DNA of 64,000 nt from Effrenium voratum. Taxonomy: Eukaryota > Sar > Dinophyceae > Suessiales > Symbiodiniaceae. The notes beneath the pieces are model-generated. The model ran no database searches, was not told the DNA's origin, and saw only the letters and a program-made list of their open reading frames with translations. Below, piece after piece: positions 26,401-37,533 of the stretch; within the stretch, counting starts at the first letter, position 1; each line of letters begins with the position of its first letter. The stretch spans positions 371,001 through 435,000 of the forward strand of contig CAUJNA010002891.1 in NCBI GenBank assembly GCA_963377175.1. Reading direction: 5' to 3'. Made by a program: the position numbers and the translations under genes.

Positions 26401-29400
26401 CCTTGGTTTGGAGCCTGCAATCAAGGGCATGTGCAATCAGGAATCTGATGGGGCTGGTGGCCACGAATTACATTGCCTCCTTTCTCTTCGTGGTTGTCGT
26501 GTTGGGCAGTGTGGGCCTCATCGCTGGCGTTAACATCTTCCGCCCTCCAGTCGGCAAGAGATTCCGTGAGGGGTGAGCTTTCATGATGCAGGGTTTCCTT
26601 GGCTTTCCTTTTTGGTTTGATTAAGCCTCAAGAAGGTTCAATTTTCTTCTAGGGGGGTCATGTTTAATTGCGTGGAAATTTAGTGACCCCTGTGCTGTGC
26701 AACCCTTCAAGTGGAAAGTAGCCCATTATCATAATGCATGGAGCCTGCCCTAACAGAAAACATTGTGCAGCACACAAGTGCAGGCTGCATCCTTGTTCCA
26801 AGTATGCTCAAATTAATGCAGCCATAGACGTTGGCTGCCGGATGCTTTGCAACCAGCAACCACACAATGTCATACAATTGTGATGGCCAACAATCCTTGT
26901 TGTCAAGTTTTGCAGGGCACCAGCACGCAGCAAGGCGTTGCTTCAGTGTTTTCAGGTGGTCCCGCGGATTTGTTCACCGAATCATGTGCAAGAAGCATTG
27001 TCTAGGACTCCAATGATTGTTATATCAATCAGATCACATCGAACCAACAAGAGAAACAACTCAAAGCTACAGTAAAGCCCAAGACGGGTGGGTTGTAGGC
27101 AATTGTGATTGAGGCTTGCTCCTCTACATCAAGCAGGAGATTTTGCTGGCCCTTGCCACCAGCTCCTCCGAGAGTGTATTGCCATCGCTGATGCAGAAAC
27201 TGGAGGCAGCAGGCCTCTCAAAGCCTGTGGTTGGATTGGTGGTGCCTTTGGGCTACTCCTTTAACCTGGATGCTTGGCCTAGTTGTTGCATTGTGCTTGC
27301 AGCGATGTGACCAGGCAGCGTCGATTGGGTTACCTTAAGCATTCCAAGAAAGTGGGCAGTGTGGCAAGAGCAAGACAAGGACAGGAATCAGCCGCGCTGA
27401 TGTTGGCCGTGCTTGCACAGGCAACGCATATTAGTCAGAATGCAATTGGCGTTTGTTTGTTTACATGTTGCCTAGCTCCGGCCACCTCGTTGCTACCCCA
27501 CCTCGTAAGTATGAAAGTGGCATAGCATGGGAGACAGCTGTGAAGGCACGTTGGGTGGGTTCGTTTTTGCAAAGTCAGTCTCGCTTGATGAGTGCCTAGA
27601 ATTAGACTCATCCGTGCTGCTGTTGAATGACATATGTCTTTTCACTGCTCGCACTTCCTTCAGAAACGTTCAGAAACTGCTGATTTTGACTGACATGAAG
27701 AAATGATACACAAAAAGGTTTGGGTCGCCCAAAAGTGGCCTGACGCTTAACTTTCCTAGCGGGTCCTGGCTCCCAGGATGGCACAAACATCTACATGACA
27801 TTGACCACGCTTTTCATCAGCCAAGCGATGGGTGTGGAGCTGACGTTGGGGGACAAGCTGCTTGCCATGAGGGTGTTCCCCGAGAATTATAGATGTTGGA
27901 AGGTGTTGCTCCGAATGCCAAAGATGGGCCATTCAAATGGCAGTGACATGAATTTCACAAAATGCCAAGTAAGATAGTGATAGGGAGATTGAAATCAAGC
28001 ACTTTGGAATCACAGAGAGGGAATATGTTTGCCCAGAACCACTAGCCATGGGACATTAGGAGAGCCCAGGAGCCAAGGATACTTAACATCATTCAACATT
28101 CCTATTAAATGGGCAGCAAAAGAGCCCAAATCGTCTTTGGGACCACTCTCAGCTATTTCCTTGGTTGTTCCAATGTAAACCTCGGGAGTTTTGTTTAAGC
28201 AGTGGTGTTTGAACAAAATTACAAGCGCAACTCCTCAGCTTTTGGCCGGCTTAGGCTGAAGGTTTTATCAGTTGCGATGCTGACCTCAAAGGGTGCCGCC
28301 GGCGTGGCGGGTGCTGGCTTCATCACGCTGGCGGCAACTTTAGGACCGACTGCATGGCAAGAGGCTCTTGGAACACACACACACAGTCACACGCATGTTT
28401 GTGTGTGTGTTGTGTGCTTTTGTTTTCGTGTTTGTGTTTAGTGTTCAACGTGAAATCGTTTCCAACAAGTCTGGGGACACAAGACTCAAGTTTCAACACA
28501 TATAGACCATGGCTTGGCACGTGCTCCCATGCGCACACGCCCGCGAAGTAGGCTGGATAGCTGGTGGTTGGGTAGTAATACGCTAGTTCAAGAGTGAGGT
28601 TTTGAGGCCGACCCCCCACGAGGTGCTTGATGGATACGAAAGAGGGCGCATCTCCGGTCCAAAGCACTTCCAAGCGCGCTCCAAGACTGTAGTTCTTTCC
28701 GACCGTGGTGGTTTGCGCACGCGCGATATGTCCGTTGTGTGAAGGGATCGCCCTTTTGCCATGCTGCAGTTGTGTCCTGGCTAGAATTGGCACGTCGAAA
28801 GACGCGTTGCGACTCTTCGTCAGATGAAACATGCATGTTGAAATTGTACTTTGTGTGGTGGTGAGCCAGTGAGCTTGCCTTCGGCTTTGACTCAAAGTGG
28901 CCTGGGCTCGGAAAGCGGCATGTCTTTTGACATCACAGGACGTTTGTTACAAGGCTGCACACGTTTGGCTGGGAATGGTCCCAGCCAAACCATGTGCGGG
29001 ACCTTTGCTATCGCTCCCTCTTGTGGGTTAGCTTCTGGGTTAGTTTGTTGTTTAAAGTTGGTGATGGACGATGGGTATGATAGTTGAATTGCATCGGGTT
29101 TGCACCACAGCCCTTCATGTAACTTCCTCTTTACAATGCGGTTCCCTAAATTCGGTTTTGAACATGCCTGTCAAGCAACACGCTTTTGGCATTAATTTTG
29201 GCTCAAGGGAAAAGAGCGTGCGCTGCCTTGCATCCTGCGTCGCGTGCCTGATGGCCGTTTATCTTCACTTTTACTTGATGTTTTGGTGAGTTCAACTGGT
29301 TATCAGCCGTATTGAGCGTCTTCTACCTCATCGCCTTCCTCATATTTCACTTGTATGCCCAGTGGCATTCGTGGCGGGAAGAAGGCACGAGCAAGAGGGG

Positions 29401-32400
29401 ACGCTTTAATTCGGACGCCGGACCCGAAGAAGGCGAAGGTGCGGCACGCTGACGGATCTTCGAGACCTTTGCACACTCGTGCGGGTTGGGTCAGTTCGGA
29501 GTCGGAGGCGGAGTTGCGGGCTCAGCTTTTTGAGGAGCCCGAGGAGGAGGATCAGGAGCCGGAGCTGGAGGTCGCTACCGCCGCGAGCGGGGGTGCCTCG
29601 GCTGCTTCGGCGCCTGCCCCCCGCACGTTGGTCTGGGAAGTTGACGAGTCCGAGAGCGAGGAGCGTCCGCTGAGCTCTTCGCGAAGCTGTGAAATTGAGG
29701 GGGAATATTGGATATCAGGAGCCTTCTGGTGTTCGAGATTTGGTGTCCGGAGCTGAGGGTGTCGTCATCTCCTTCGATTATCATCAGGTTTTGGACATGA
29801 ATCGTGGGCTCAGGCCGCCGGAGCGCGTTGGATTTTCGGCTGACGACTGCCATCTTCCGTTGAGGAACATTGAAGCAATTGCAGATTTGCGTTTGCGCTA
29901 TCCTGGCCTCAACGTTGTTGTTTGTTCGTATGTCCCGAAGGTCCGCGGCAGCATTCGCGCAAACAACAACTTTGTCGGAGCAGTGAGGGCACTTTCTCGC
30001 GAGCGTCGCTAAACCTCTTTTAGCTTGTAATTACCTCAGAGGTGTGGCCCGGAGGGGAAGCTTCAGGCCTTGACATCTATTTATCCGCGCGCTAGGGTCA
30101 TCCACTTGGACGACGACAAGGGCGTTCTTGAGGAGATCAACTCCAATCGTTGGTGCACGGCTATTGGAATCAGGGTGCCTCGCAAGCCGCAGTGCCCGAA
30201 CGTGCAGTATTTTTGGTCTATCACTGATGTATTAATTCAGGTGATCTTGGATCAGCATCACCGAGGAATCATTTTTGGAGACCAGTAACTGCCGAGTGTG
30301 TGAAATAGCAGCCTGTGTGCGATTGCCTCCAAGGGCCCATGGCGCCCCCGCTGCCAAACTCAAAGCCGTGCCTACTCCCGCAAAGGATGCTGGCACGGCC
30401 TCGACAGCGCCAGCTGTCCCAGCCAAGGCAAAAGGGAAGGGAAAGGGCGAGGGAAAGCTTTCCCCTCAGGGAAAGGCTCAGTGTTTTCTTCAATATGTTA
30501 AGCGGGTGCCATGATGGTGAGCAGTGCAAATATTCTCACACTAAAGTTGGCCAGCAGTCTGATCAGCATGGTAAGCATGAACTTAAGGCAAAGCCTAAGG
30601 CTAACCCTAAGGCAATCGCTAAAGCCATGCTTGCTTTTGCGTTTGCCGTGCTTGCGTCAGCATCGTCTTTCGCAGGCGTTGGTGGGAATAAGATTCCGTC
30701 AATGGGGAGCAGGCACGTGTGCAGGCCGGCGTTTGGCCTCATCGGAACCCCCTTCGAAGCAGGGAATTCCCTATCTCAGCACGTGATCAGTAATGCTAGC
30801 GAGCTCGCAACAGGCGCAGGTCCAGCTGACGGTTTTCACACTATGTCCATGACTTGTGATCAATGGGGCACTGTGAACCATTACATGTTGCCAAAATGCC
30901 CAATTGTCAGATCAGTTGGACTCGACGTCCAAAATGGAAAGGCTTTCAAGTGGTTACCGGGGATGAGACCATTCTTTGTGGCAGATCCCGATAAATTGAC
31001 GTTGCGCTGCCCTGAGTCCAATCGCATTTATGCAGATCGTGTCGGTCAAAATGTGCCGATTTTCAAATCAGAGTTCACGTTTACCCACGCGATGTCCGGG
31101 GAGGTGGTCGAGAAAGCCCCTCCAGATTCCGATCCGCTGATCGCTGAGTTAGCGCCGGTTCCGGTCCATCCCAAGAGGGCAGAGGCGGCAGAGGCCTGAG
31201 CATCGTCTAGCCCATTCTCCGAAGTGTGCGCGCTGTGATGTTTGCAGCCAGGCACGCCTCTATGCAAAACGTGTTCGACGTAACCATGATGAACCCTCAG
31301 AGCTGCCAGAGGCAGTTTCTTTTGGTTCTCAACTTGCTGCCGACCATCTCAGTCCACAAGTCATCATCATCGGGCAAGGAGTTTGTCGCACTTGTTGATA
31401 CATTCACTGGCGTGATTCAAGCTTACCCAGCACCAACCAAAGACTCTGACCATGTGGTGTCCGTGATCTCGGATGGTTGCCCAGCGCGCAATTGCCCCGT
31501 AGGTGGCCTCACGATAGTGTTCTTGAGCGGGAGATGCAAAGCTTTTGTCGAAACAATAGGCGCTGCATATCTTGCAGCAGGCTTGGCCGTCAGACCGGAA
31601 GTATGGCCTGTGTCATGCAAGTATGCCGCCACTGCACTTTCGATTGCCAAGAAAAATTGGACCAAAATCAAAGGGGAGGATTTCAGCGGTCCAATCCATT
31701 CGCTAGGCCAACTTGTGTTTTACCGCCGGAAGGATGTGCCTAAGTTGTCACCCAATGCCAGTCCTGGCTTGTTCGCCGGCGGGCATGTGGAGCATGTGCA
31801 GCCCTGAATGAAAGATAGGCATAAAAGTTGGTTTGTTCCGCTGAGTTTTCCTGAGGTTGAGCTACATGTTCCTTCAGAAGCAATCTTCCCACTCAAGGCC
31901 GCAGCCTATTGAGCTCTCTATGACTTTCGTGATCCGGAGGTTCCCAAAACTCCAGATGCTCCTTTCGGCATCCTTTTCGCAGGGGACGACTACGTGGCCG
32001 CACGGTCCAAGCGCATTTACATCGCATCAACAACGAGATCGGCCCGTGAGAAGGATGTGAGGCATGTAGGTCAGGCACATATGCTCATACTTCGGAGTGC
32101 GTGAATCGCTTCAAGGCGGCATTTGTTCATGATGCTAGGCGAGTACTCAAGATCATTGGTACCTTCGCCAACAAGCGGGTCTTTGCCAGCTCGTCAGGCA
32201 CATCAGGTGGAAAGACAGCCGCAGACTCTGACTTATCATGAGCCTCGGCCTGGAATGATTGATGACTGGCAGATGAGGCATCGCCAAGAGTTAAAACTCT
32301 CATGTGCCTGTCATTTTTCCGGTGAGCTAGCAGATAAGGCGCACGATAGCATAAGCGTCTCTTCGCAAGAAGGTGGTCGAACTCCGCTTCGAGTCGCTGC

Positions 32401-35400
32401 GTTAAAGGCTGCCATATCTTCTTGAGATTGGTTTGCCTATTGAATGCCTCCCTGGGCAGCCTTCATCAATCTGTGGTGGTGCAGAGCACGCCACAAGAGC
32501 TGCAGGTCCTAAAGGACCAGGGGGGGAAAGCAATTTTGAGTTCTGTTGCGCACCAGACTGAATCATTGGTGATGTTGGCAGCCTCCGCAACAAAGTTGTC
32601 AGATTGTCCAAGGATGTGATGGATTTGATTGCTTAATGCAGTTGATGGAGCAGATCAGTGTTCTTCCTTCGTGTTCTATTCATGGTTCCACTGGAGTGCT
32701 CCCCTGGTCAGCTTGGCAACACCTCAACAACACTTGAAGCAGAAGCTCTCCAGACGGATGGTCAAGGACTTGATTCGTGAGTGGCCCAGGTATTGCGCAG
32801 GATGGAGCCTTCCTGAGTTGACTGAATAGCAGTTGTACTCTGTTACATTTGACGGCTGCATGCTTGGCTTGGTCCCTGATGGGCGCAACAGTTTGCCCAA
32901 TCCTGCAAGGAGCGATACCAAGAACTCTCTTCCATGCCACTTCGAAGCGCCAAGACACCTCATCTTGATGACGGCTCGCTAGTAGCAGATGACTTCCTTA
33001 ACAAAGGGGAACTTCATGCCACAGCAGCTCGCATCATCATGAAATTGCTTTGACTAGCCAGGTTATGCCGACCGGACATTCAAGTCGCGGCTAATGCCTT
33101 GGGCTCGCAGGTAGCATGTTGGACAAGAGCTGATTATCGGCAACGTTGCATCCGTGAGTGAAATGTTTCGTGACTCTCAGTTTCAGATTGAGCACATTGC
33201 CACTGATCACCAGAAGGGTGATATCCTGACAAAAGCCTTTGGTCCGCCGAAATGGGGACCAGCCTTGGAGATGATCCACATGCACCCTCGGGCTCACCCA
33301 GTCCATCACTTGCGTTGCCCAGACTTCTGCCCATTTTTGTGTGCGGGTGTTAGCTGCTTCGGCGCTTCCCCGTACTTCTCATGTCATTGCTGATGCCGGG
33401 GTTGAGCGAGTTCTAGTCGCGTCAGCGCTGCCTCGTATCTCTTCCAGCGCTTTGGCTCATAATTAAAATGTGTGTTTTGCAACAACTGTGAAGCATAGCA
33501 ACAACCGTTTCCTAACGCATGGGAACTTTGGCAGCTTCTGCGCCTGTTCCCCGCATGCCTGTCTTGCCTTTCGCTTCGGCATAGGTATAATACGTGATAG
33601 TATCTTGGGTTGATAGCTTCGGCTCCTCAAGGTGCGACCCTTGGACTTCGTGACTTCAATGTTGTCGAGGCTTTCTTTCCACTTGAAAGGATTGTCGTCC
33701 AAGCCGTTGCAGCAGCAGATTGAATCACTAATGCGCCTCATCATGAATTCATCATCTAGTTAATTCGGAGGTAGGCATTGTTGGAAGGGTCTACCTCCGC
33801 ATTATGCAAAGCAAGAGGGGGAGTTGAATTGCATGGGGTTTGCACCACAGCCCTTCAAGTAACTTCCTCTTCACAACAACGCGGTTCCGTAAATTCGTTG
33901 TTGAACATGCCTGTCAAGCAACACGCTTTTGGCATTAATTTTGGCATTAATCTTGCATCCTGCGTCGCGTGCCTGATGGCCTTAATCTTGATGCGTTGGT
34001 GAGTTCAACTATTATCATTTTTGGCCAGTTGAACAGAGGGCTCGCTCAAAACATTTGTGTTTCTCGAAATGAAGGCCCTCTCCAGGCAACCGGTATGAAC
34101 CGGTAGTTGGTTGTTTTTCGGCTTTGCCTAAACACTATGCCAGAGCTGGTTCATAATTTTCAGAAAACCGCCATGGCTGACAGGAGTGATCCACCCAGAG
34201 ATGGTGCCCGGAATGGCCATGGTGCTGGGGATCGACAAGTCCCTTCGATCCCAAATCGATCCGCTTTGGCCATTTGGGACACGAAATAAGTTGGTGGACG
34301 CAAAGGAAACTTTAGGAGACGCAGGCCCGTTTGGAAGCAACTTTTCAGTCGGTGTAGGGAGCCCCACTTATGAGGTAATGCGCTTTGCTCCAACGAAGGG
34401 ACGCTTCCCCGTACTTTTTCCCTTTGTAGGTACGGTGGGGGGGAAGCAGGCCCGACGGTTTTCCTTTCCCAGCTCAGCTGTTGGATTGATGCCGCTGACT
34501 TCCTGGATCACGCGTGCCAATAGGGAAGCTCTCTAATTTTGGATTGGCTGAAAATGTCATTTTGCCACCTACGTTGCCATGGAATCTGATGAAGGCCCCT
34601 GGAATTCCAGTACGGTCGCTCGAACCCTGCAGGTCCCAAAGAAAAAACATGCCTACTCTCACTCCCATACTATCCCCAAATCATTCAGTGGATAGTTGCC
34701 CAAGCAGTGGGTTTGGGCTAGAGAACAGAAGCCAACCCTGACGAGATGCCTTCTCTTCGGTTCGGTTTTCGGTTGAATTGTGCAATTGTCCTGCGGTTTG
34801 GTGCTAGTTGTAATGTTCGGTTCGGTTCTGGTTCCGGAGGCCGCCCATAGACTGCATAGACTTCGGGTAGTTTTCCCGTAGTCTTCCCATTTTCTTCCGA
34901 TAGTCTTGCCGTAGTCTTGGGTAGTCTGTCCGTAAACTTCCGGCAGTCTTCGGGTAGTTTTCCCGTAGTCTTCGGGTCGTTTTTTCATTGTTTTCAGGTA
35001 GACTACCCGCAGTCTTCCGAGTTCTTCGGGGTGTTAGGTAGTCTTCCGGCAGTCCTTGCGCAGTCTTCGCGCAGTCTTTCAGTAGCCTTTCGGGTGTGTC
35101 CAAGTAGTCTTCTCGCAGTCTTCTCGCAGTCTTCTGGTAGTCTGCTGGGTGCTAAAATGCATTCTCCACGCGCTGCAAAATTGTTTGCTTGTACCTGTCG
35201 ACCCTCCAGACCGGCATCCAACACAGATTGCTTGAACATCTAGGCTCGAGGTGTTACGATGCCTCTTCCAAGCGCAGCAAAATACATGTTTGTACATGTC
35301 GGCCTCCGGTTCGTAACATTTGTTCTGGTTCGGTTTCGGCAGTTCTGGTTCAGTTCGCCGGCGGGCTTCTGAGATAAGTCTCACGTTTGACAATGCTGTG

Positions 35401-36088
35401 AGGTGCATATAGCGATGAATAAGGCTGCCCCCAAACTCATGCATGAATCAAACCTAAAAGCTGATTGGGGGGTCAGAGTCAGGGTGCGCAAGTACTTCGA
35501 TAAATGCTGTTCTGTGTTGGTTTAGGCGTATTGTTCATACCCGCTGCAAATTAACATGAACCCCGCAAAAGCTTCTCTAAAAGCGATGGGTTTTGGGGTT
35601 CGATGCTAAGCTTCGAAATAGCCCAGAGCTTGTTTAGAATTGGTTTGCTGATTGTTGTGCAATCCGGGTCTGTTCACCCCCACACAGTATCATGCTTTCC
35701 GCCCCCTGTTCCTTTGCAGAATGAACATAATGTTGGGATAAGCAGTTTGCCCTGTCTTTTCATTTGTCAGTCGCCATCCGGCATGTTCAGGTTGTTCAGA
35801 TCAGCAGGCAAGTTGCGTGAATGCCAGTTGAGATTGACTGCAAAGGGGCTTCTCAACGGCGAAGGCCCCAAGTCCCCAATCGAAACCAGCGGCCGAAAGG
35901 GCCTAAAGCGAAACCCCAGGTTCATGGGAGAATGCCGGACGCTGACCAACATTTGCGGCAACGCCATTGCCGCAGTGGTAGTGGCCATCCTGGAGGGGGA
36001 ACTGGACCGTGCCAAATTTGATGCTGCCTTGGCAAACAAAGCATCAGAGACCAGGCTGCATCGAACCGCTTGTGAGCCCGCCTCTTGA
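23490..36088 (+). CDS. Dicarboxylate/amino-acid:cation symporter (SDF/DctA type), split gene
   Basis: A membrane transporter of the sodium:dicarboxylate symporter family, closer to bacterial DctA than to animal EAATs. Exons: about 23,490-23,684 ([16 protein letters not shown]); B, unresolved start (about 24,335-24,405) to 24,495 ([18 protein letters not shown]); 25,049-25,177 ([18 protein letters not shown]); 25,622-25,816 ([20 protein letters not shown]); 25,907-26,040 ([17 protein letters not shown]); 26,441-26,541; 27,114-27,268 (hairpin-1 motif TSSSESVLP); 27,777-27,872 (completes the FNLDGTNIY motif); 28,262-28,343 (hairpin-2 motif LTSKGAAGV); 34,184-34,238 ([12 protein letters not shown]); 35,920-36,088 ([15 protein letters not shown], then stop). 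From 24,495 on every junction is phase-consistent and homology runs gap-free. Donors are GT, GC or GA; all acceptors are AG|G. The 5,840-bp intron after 28,343 contains a whole Copia element. The joint between the first two exons is unsolved and may hide a micro-exon. Substrate cannot be told from sequence; C4-dicarboxylate is the likeliest. Confidence 0.88.
28372..28432. repeat. CA/TG inverted repeat in an intron
   Basis: A CA run is followed a few bases later by a TG run, so the transcript could fold into a hairpin. It begins about 30 bases after the donor of the intron that carries the old Copia element. Confidence 0.6.
29083..29296 (+). repeat. 5' LTR of the old Copia element
   Basis: 214 bp with terminal GTTGAA/TTCAAC inverted repeats. 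It is longer than the 3' copy mainly because of an extra segment near 29,201-29,220 and more sequence near 29,250-29,280. It carries ATTTTGGCTCAAG at 29,195-29,207, identical to the 3' end of the dinoflagellate spliced leader. Confidence 0.85.
29355..30288 (+). pseudogene. Gag-region remnant with an HAD-like segment
   Basis: Three overlapping or adjacent frames continue one another after shifts. 29,355-29,756 starts with ATG and is basic, then very acidic (for example [13 protein letters not shown]). 29,689-30,012 contains [12 protein letters not shown] followed by VVVCSY. 30,070-30,288 contains [15 protein letters not shown] hydrophobic strand ending in FDYHQVLD and a later hydrophobic strand ending in DDD resemble the first and last motifs of HAD-fold phosphatases. 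This is only a motif impression. No such domain is part of a standard Copia gag, so it may be a captured or lineage-specific domain. Confidence 0.5.
30275..31199 (+). pseudogene. Gag/protease-region remnant with CCCH zinc finger
   Basis: Lys/Ala/Pro-rich sequence ([12 protein letters not shown]) leads into QCFLQYVKR in one frame and [12 protein letters not shown] in the next. Together they have the spacing C-x8-C-x5-C-x3-H of a CCCH zinc finger, broken by a one-base shift near 30,510. The rest (to 31,199) is an open frame matching the region between gag and integrase. A CCCH finger takes the place of the usual CCHC knuckle. Confidence 0.6.
31226..31807 (+). pseudogene. Copia integrase remnant
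   Basis: The open frame contains [16 protein letters not shown], like the strand with the first catalytic Asp of Copia integrase. SDGCPAR may be the site of the second Asp. The tail [14 protein letters not shown] and [12 protein letters not shown] match the conserved end of dinoflagellate Copia integrases. The catalytic Glu region is missing, so a deletion is likely. More of the same polyprotein, with a stop, can be read to about 32,060 (for example [20 protein letters not shown]). Confidence 0.7.
32940..33300 (+). pseudogene. Copia RT/RNase H C-terminal remnant
   Basis: One frame reads [15 protein letters not shown], then a TGA, then [16 protein letters not shown], matching the block after the Copia RT palm domain. 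From 33,154 another frame reads [16 protein letters not shown], the conserved end of Copia RNase H. The body of RT, including its active site, is missing. The stretch 32,070-32,940 is probably decayed pol but shows no motif I can place. Confidence 0.75.
33823..34009 (+). repeat. 3' LTR of the old Copia element
   Basis: 187 bp, preceded by the polypurine run AAGAGGGGGA. It differs from the 5' LTR by several substitutions and indels, so the insertion is old compared with the element at 49,286. Confidence 0.85.
34740..35160. repeat. Degenerate minisatellite of GTAGTCTTCCG-like units
   Basis: Repeated 10-13 base units with core TAGTCTTC or CAGTCTTC, best between about 34,860 and 35,150. It lies in the last intron of the symporter gene and creates spurious minus-strand frames rich in Arg, Glu, Asp and Tyr. 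Confidence 0.8.
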
Positions 36089-37533
36089 TGGATGCTTGCC
36101 AGTTTGGAGGATGCTGCGGGCAACTCTAGAACAATCTAAGCCCCTGGCCAGATGACAATAGGCCCGCGTGGAGATATGACTGATCAGCTGTTGCATTGCA
36201 TGCCAGCACGGCACAAAGTTATCCGAGGCACCCACAACATAGCCTTTGTATGCACACCCGCGTTGCATGTTTCTTTTGGTATCCCGAGTGGACTGTATGG
36301 GCGGAGGATGCCCGCCTGGCATGGTGCACTTGTGAGTTGATGACTTTGCTTTATTGACTTGTTCTCTTGTATTCAGCCGTCATGCTATTTGCATATAGCT
36401 CGTCTCCAAACAGAATATGGAACACCCAAAAAGAATCCTGGGCTTTCTTTCGACTTCCTTTTCAAACATCCCGCAAAGGTATATCAACTCAAAAACAGAA
36501 CATGGAGCCTGCCTGCAGTTCAGGACGTCAAAGAGCTACAAGAGTCAGACGCCGAAAATCCAAGCCAAGACGCAGCCAGCAGCTCAACGCTAGGAACGAG
36601 CTGATTGCATGCCAAAAACCGGACAGACGGTGACAACTGCTGAAATGGCATGCACCTTCCGGAATCAAGTGCACCTTGGGCTTGCACAAGCAAGCCCGAT
36701 GGCGCATGAGGTGCAGATTGATGGGTCGTCGCATCAAAGCGTTGGCCCTCCAGCAATGTGTTTTGCCAAGTGGCAGGCGATTTGCTGCACCGCGCGTGTA
36801 TAGAGGAGCATAGGCGTGCGATGCCGTAGTCCAAGCGTTTCAAGAGCAGACGCTTCTACGGACTGGCCGACTGTTGGCCTGCCAATGGGGCAAACTTATG
36901 CAAACCTATGTCTTTGTATGCCTTGAGAACAAAGTGTTGCGCGCCCTATCGGGGAGTGATCTTTGCACCGCCCAGAGTGCCAGGAAGTCGAACAACGACC
37001 TTCCTACTGCCATGGAACCTGGCAGGGTGTTCCTGCAAGAGAGTGTTGGTCTTCCGTGCACCCTCCCACAGCTGCAAATGTTAGGCCGTGTCCATTTGCT
37101 GGAGAGATGCTTGATTAATTCCGACTTGCAGCAGGGTCTACCATTTCACCCCCATCCCTTTTCAGAGAAGAAAGGGCCATAAAGGCGCCTCAAACACTAG
37201 GGCGATCCCTTCGTTCAGGGTTCCCGATAATTATTCCCCCGTTGGTAGTTGTTTAACATCACCTTTGAAGCCAACTAGCACTGGGCTTCCTTTTGGTGGG
37301 TGAAAAGGAGCAGTTTAGGGACCTTCGTCATGTTCAACCAAAAGCAAAAGGGGATGACTCGTCATAAGGCAAGCACTGACTAGTCCACGGTTCAAGTTGC
37401 ACAATCCCCCCATGTGGGTATGGGTCAAAACCAAGCCACCAGGGCACCACAGGTTTTAGTCCATGTTTCCATTTGCAAGGGTTCCATTTTGGGGTTGCCC
37501 TATTTTTGACCCACAGCCATGTTTCGGTTTCAG
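36089..37533. other. Gap between the symporter and the next gene
   Basis: No exon could be fixed. The + frame at 37,010-37,135 (LPQLQMLGRVHLLER) is protein-like and could be an upstream exon of the following gene. Confidence 0.35.

Larger units (their letters stand above)
29083..34009 (+). mobile_element. Degenerate Ty1/Copia LTR retrotransposon inside a symporter intron
   Basis: Two related repeats, 29,083-29,296 and 33,823-34,009, flank about 4.5 kb. Each begins GTTGAATTGCAT and ends GAGTTCAAC. The left repeat is followed at once by TGGTTATCAGC, close to the plant Copia primer site TGGTATCAGAGC. The right repeat is preceded by a polypurine run AAGAGGGGGA. Flanks ATGAT and ATTAT look like a 5-bp target duplication with one change. 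Inside, in order, are a gag-like region with a CCCH zinc finger, integrase remnants and the end of RT/RNase H, with several frameshifts and stops and large deletions. Order (integrase before RT) and sequence make it Copia. It lies in the transcription direction of the host gene. Confidence 0.88.

Noticed and set aside
25532..26464. 310-codon minus-strand open frame
   Set aside because: It lies antisense to symporter exons 25,622-26,040 and 26,441-26,541, whose + frame has clear family motifs. It has no domain of its own.
29195..29207. Spliced-leader-like 13-mer in the 5' LTR of the old Copia element
   Set aside because: The first eight bases, ATTTTGGC, are also present at the matching place in the 3' LTR, so most of the match is native LTR sequence. 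Only TCAAG is special to this copy. Probably chance.
34659..35239. Minus-strand frames with repeated Arg/Glu/Asp/Tyr peptides
   Set aside because: They follow the degenerate GTAGTCTTCC minisatellite and are not a protein family.
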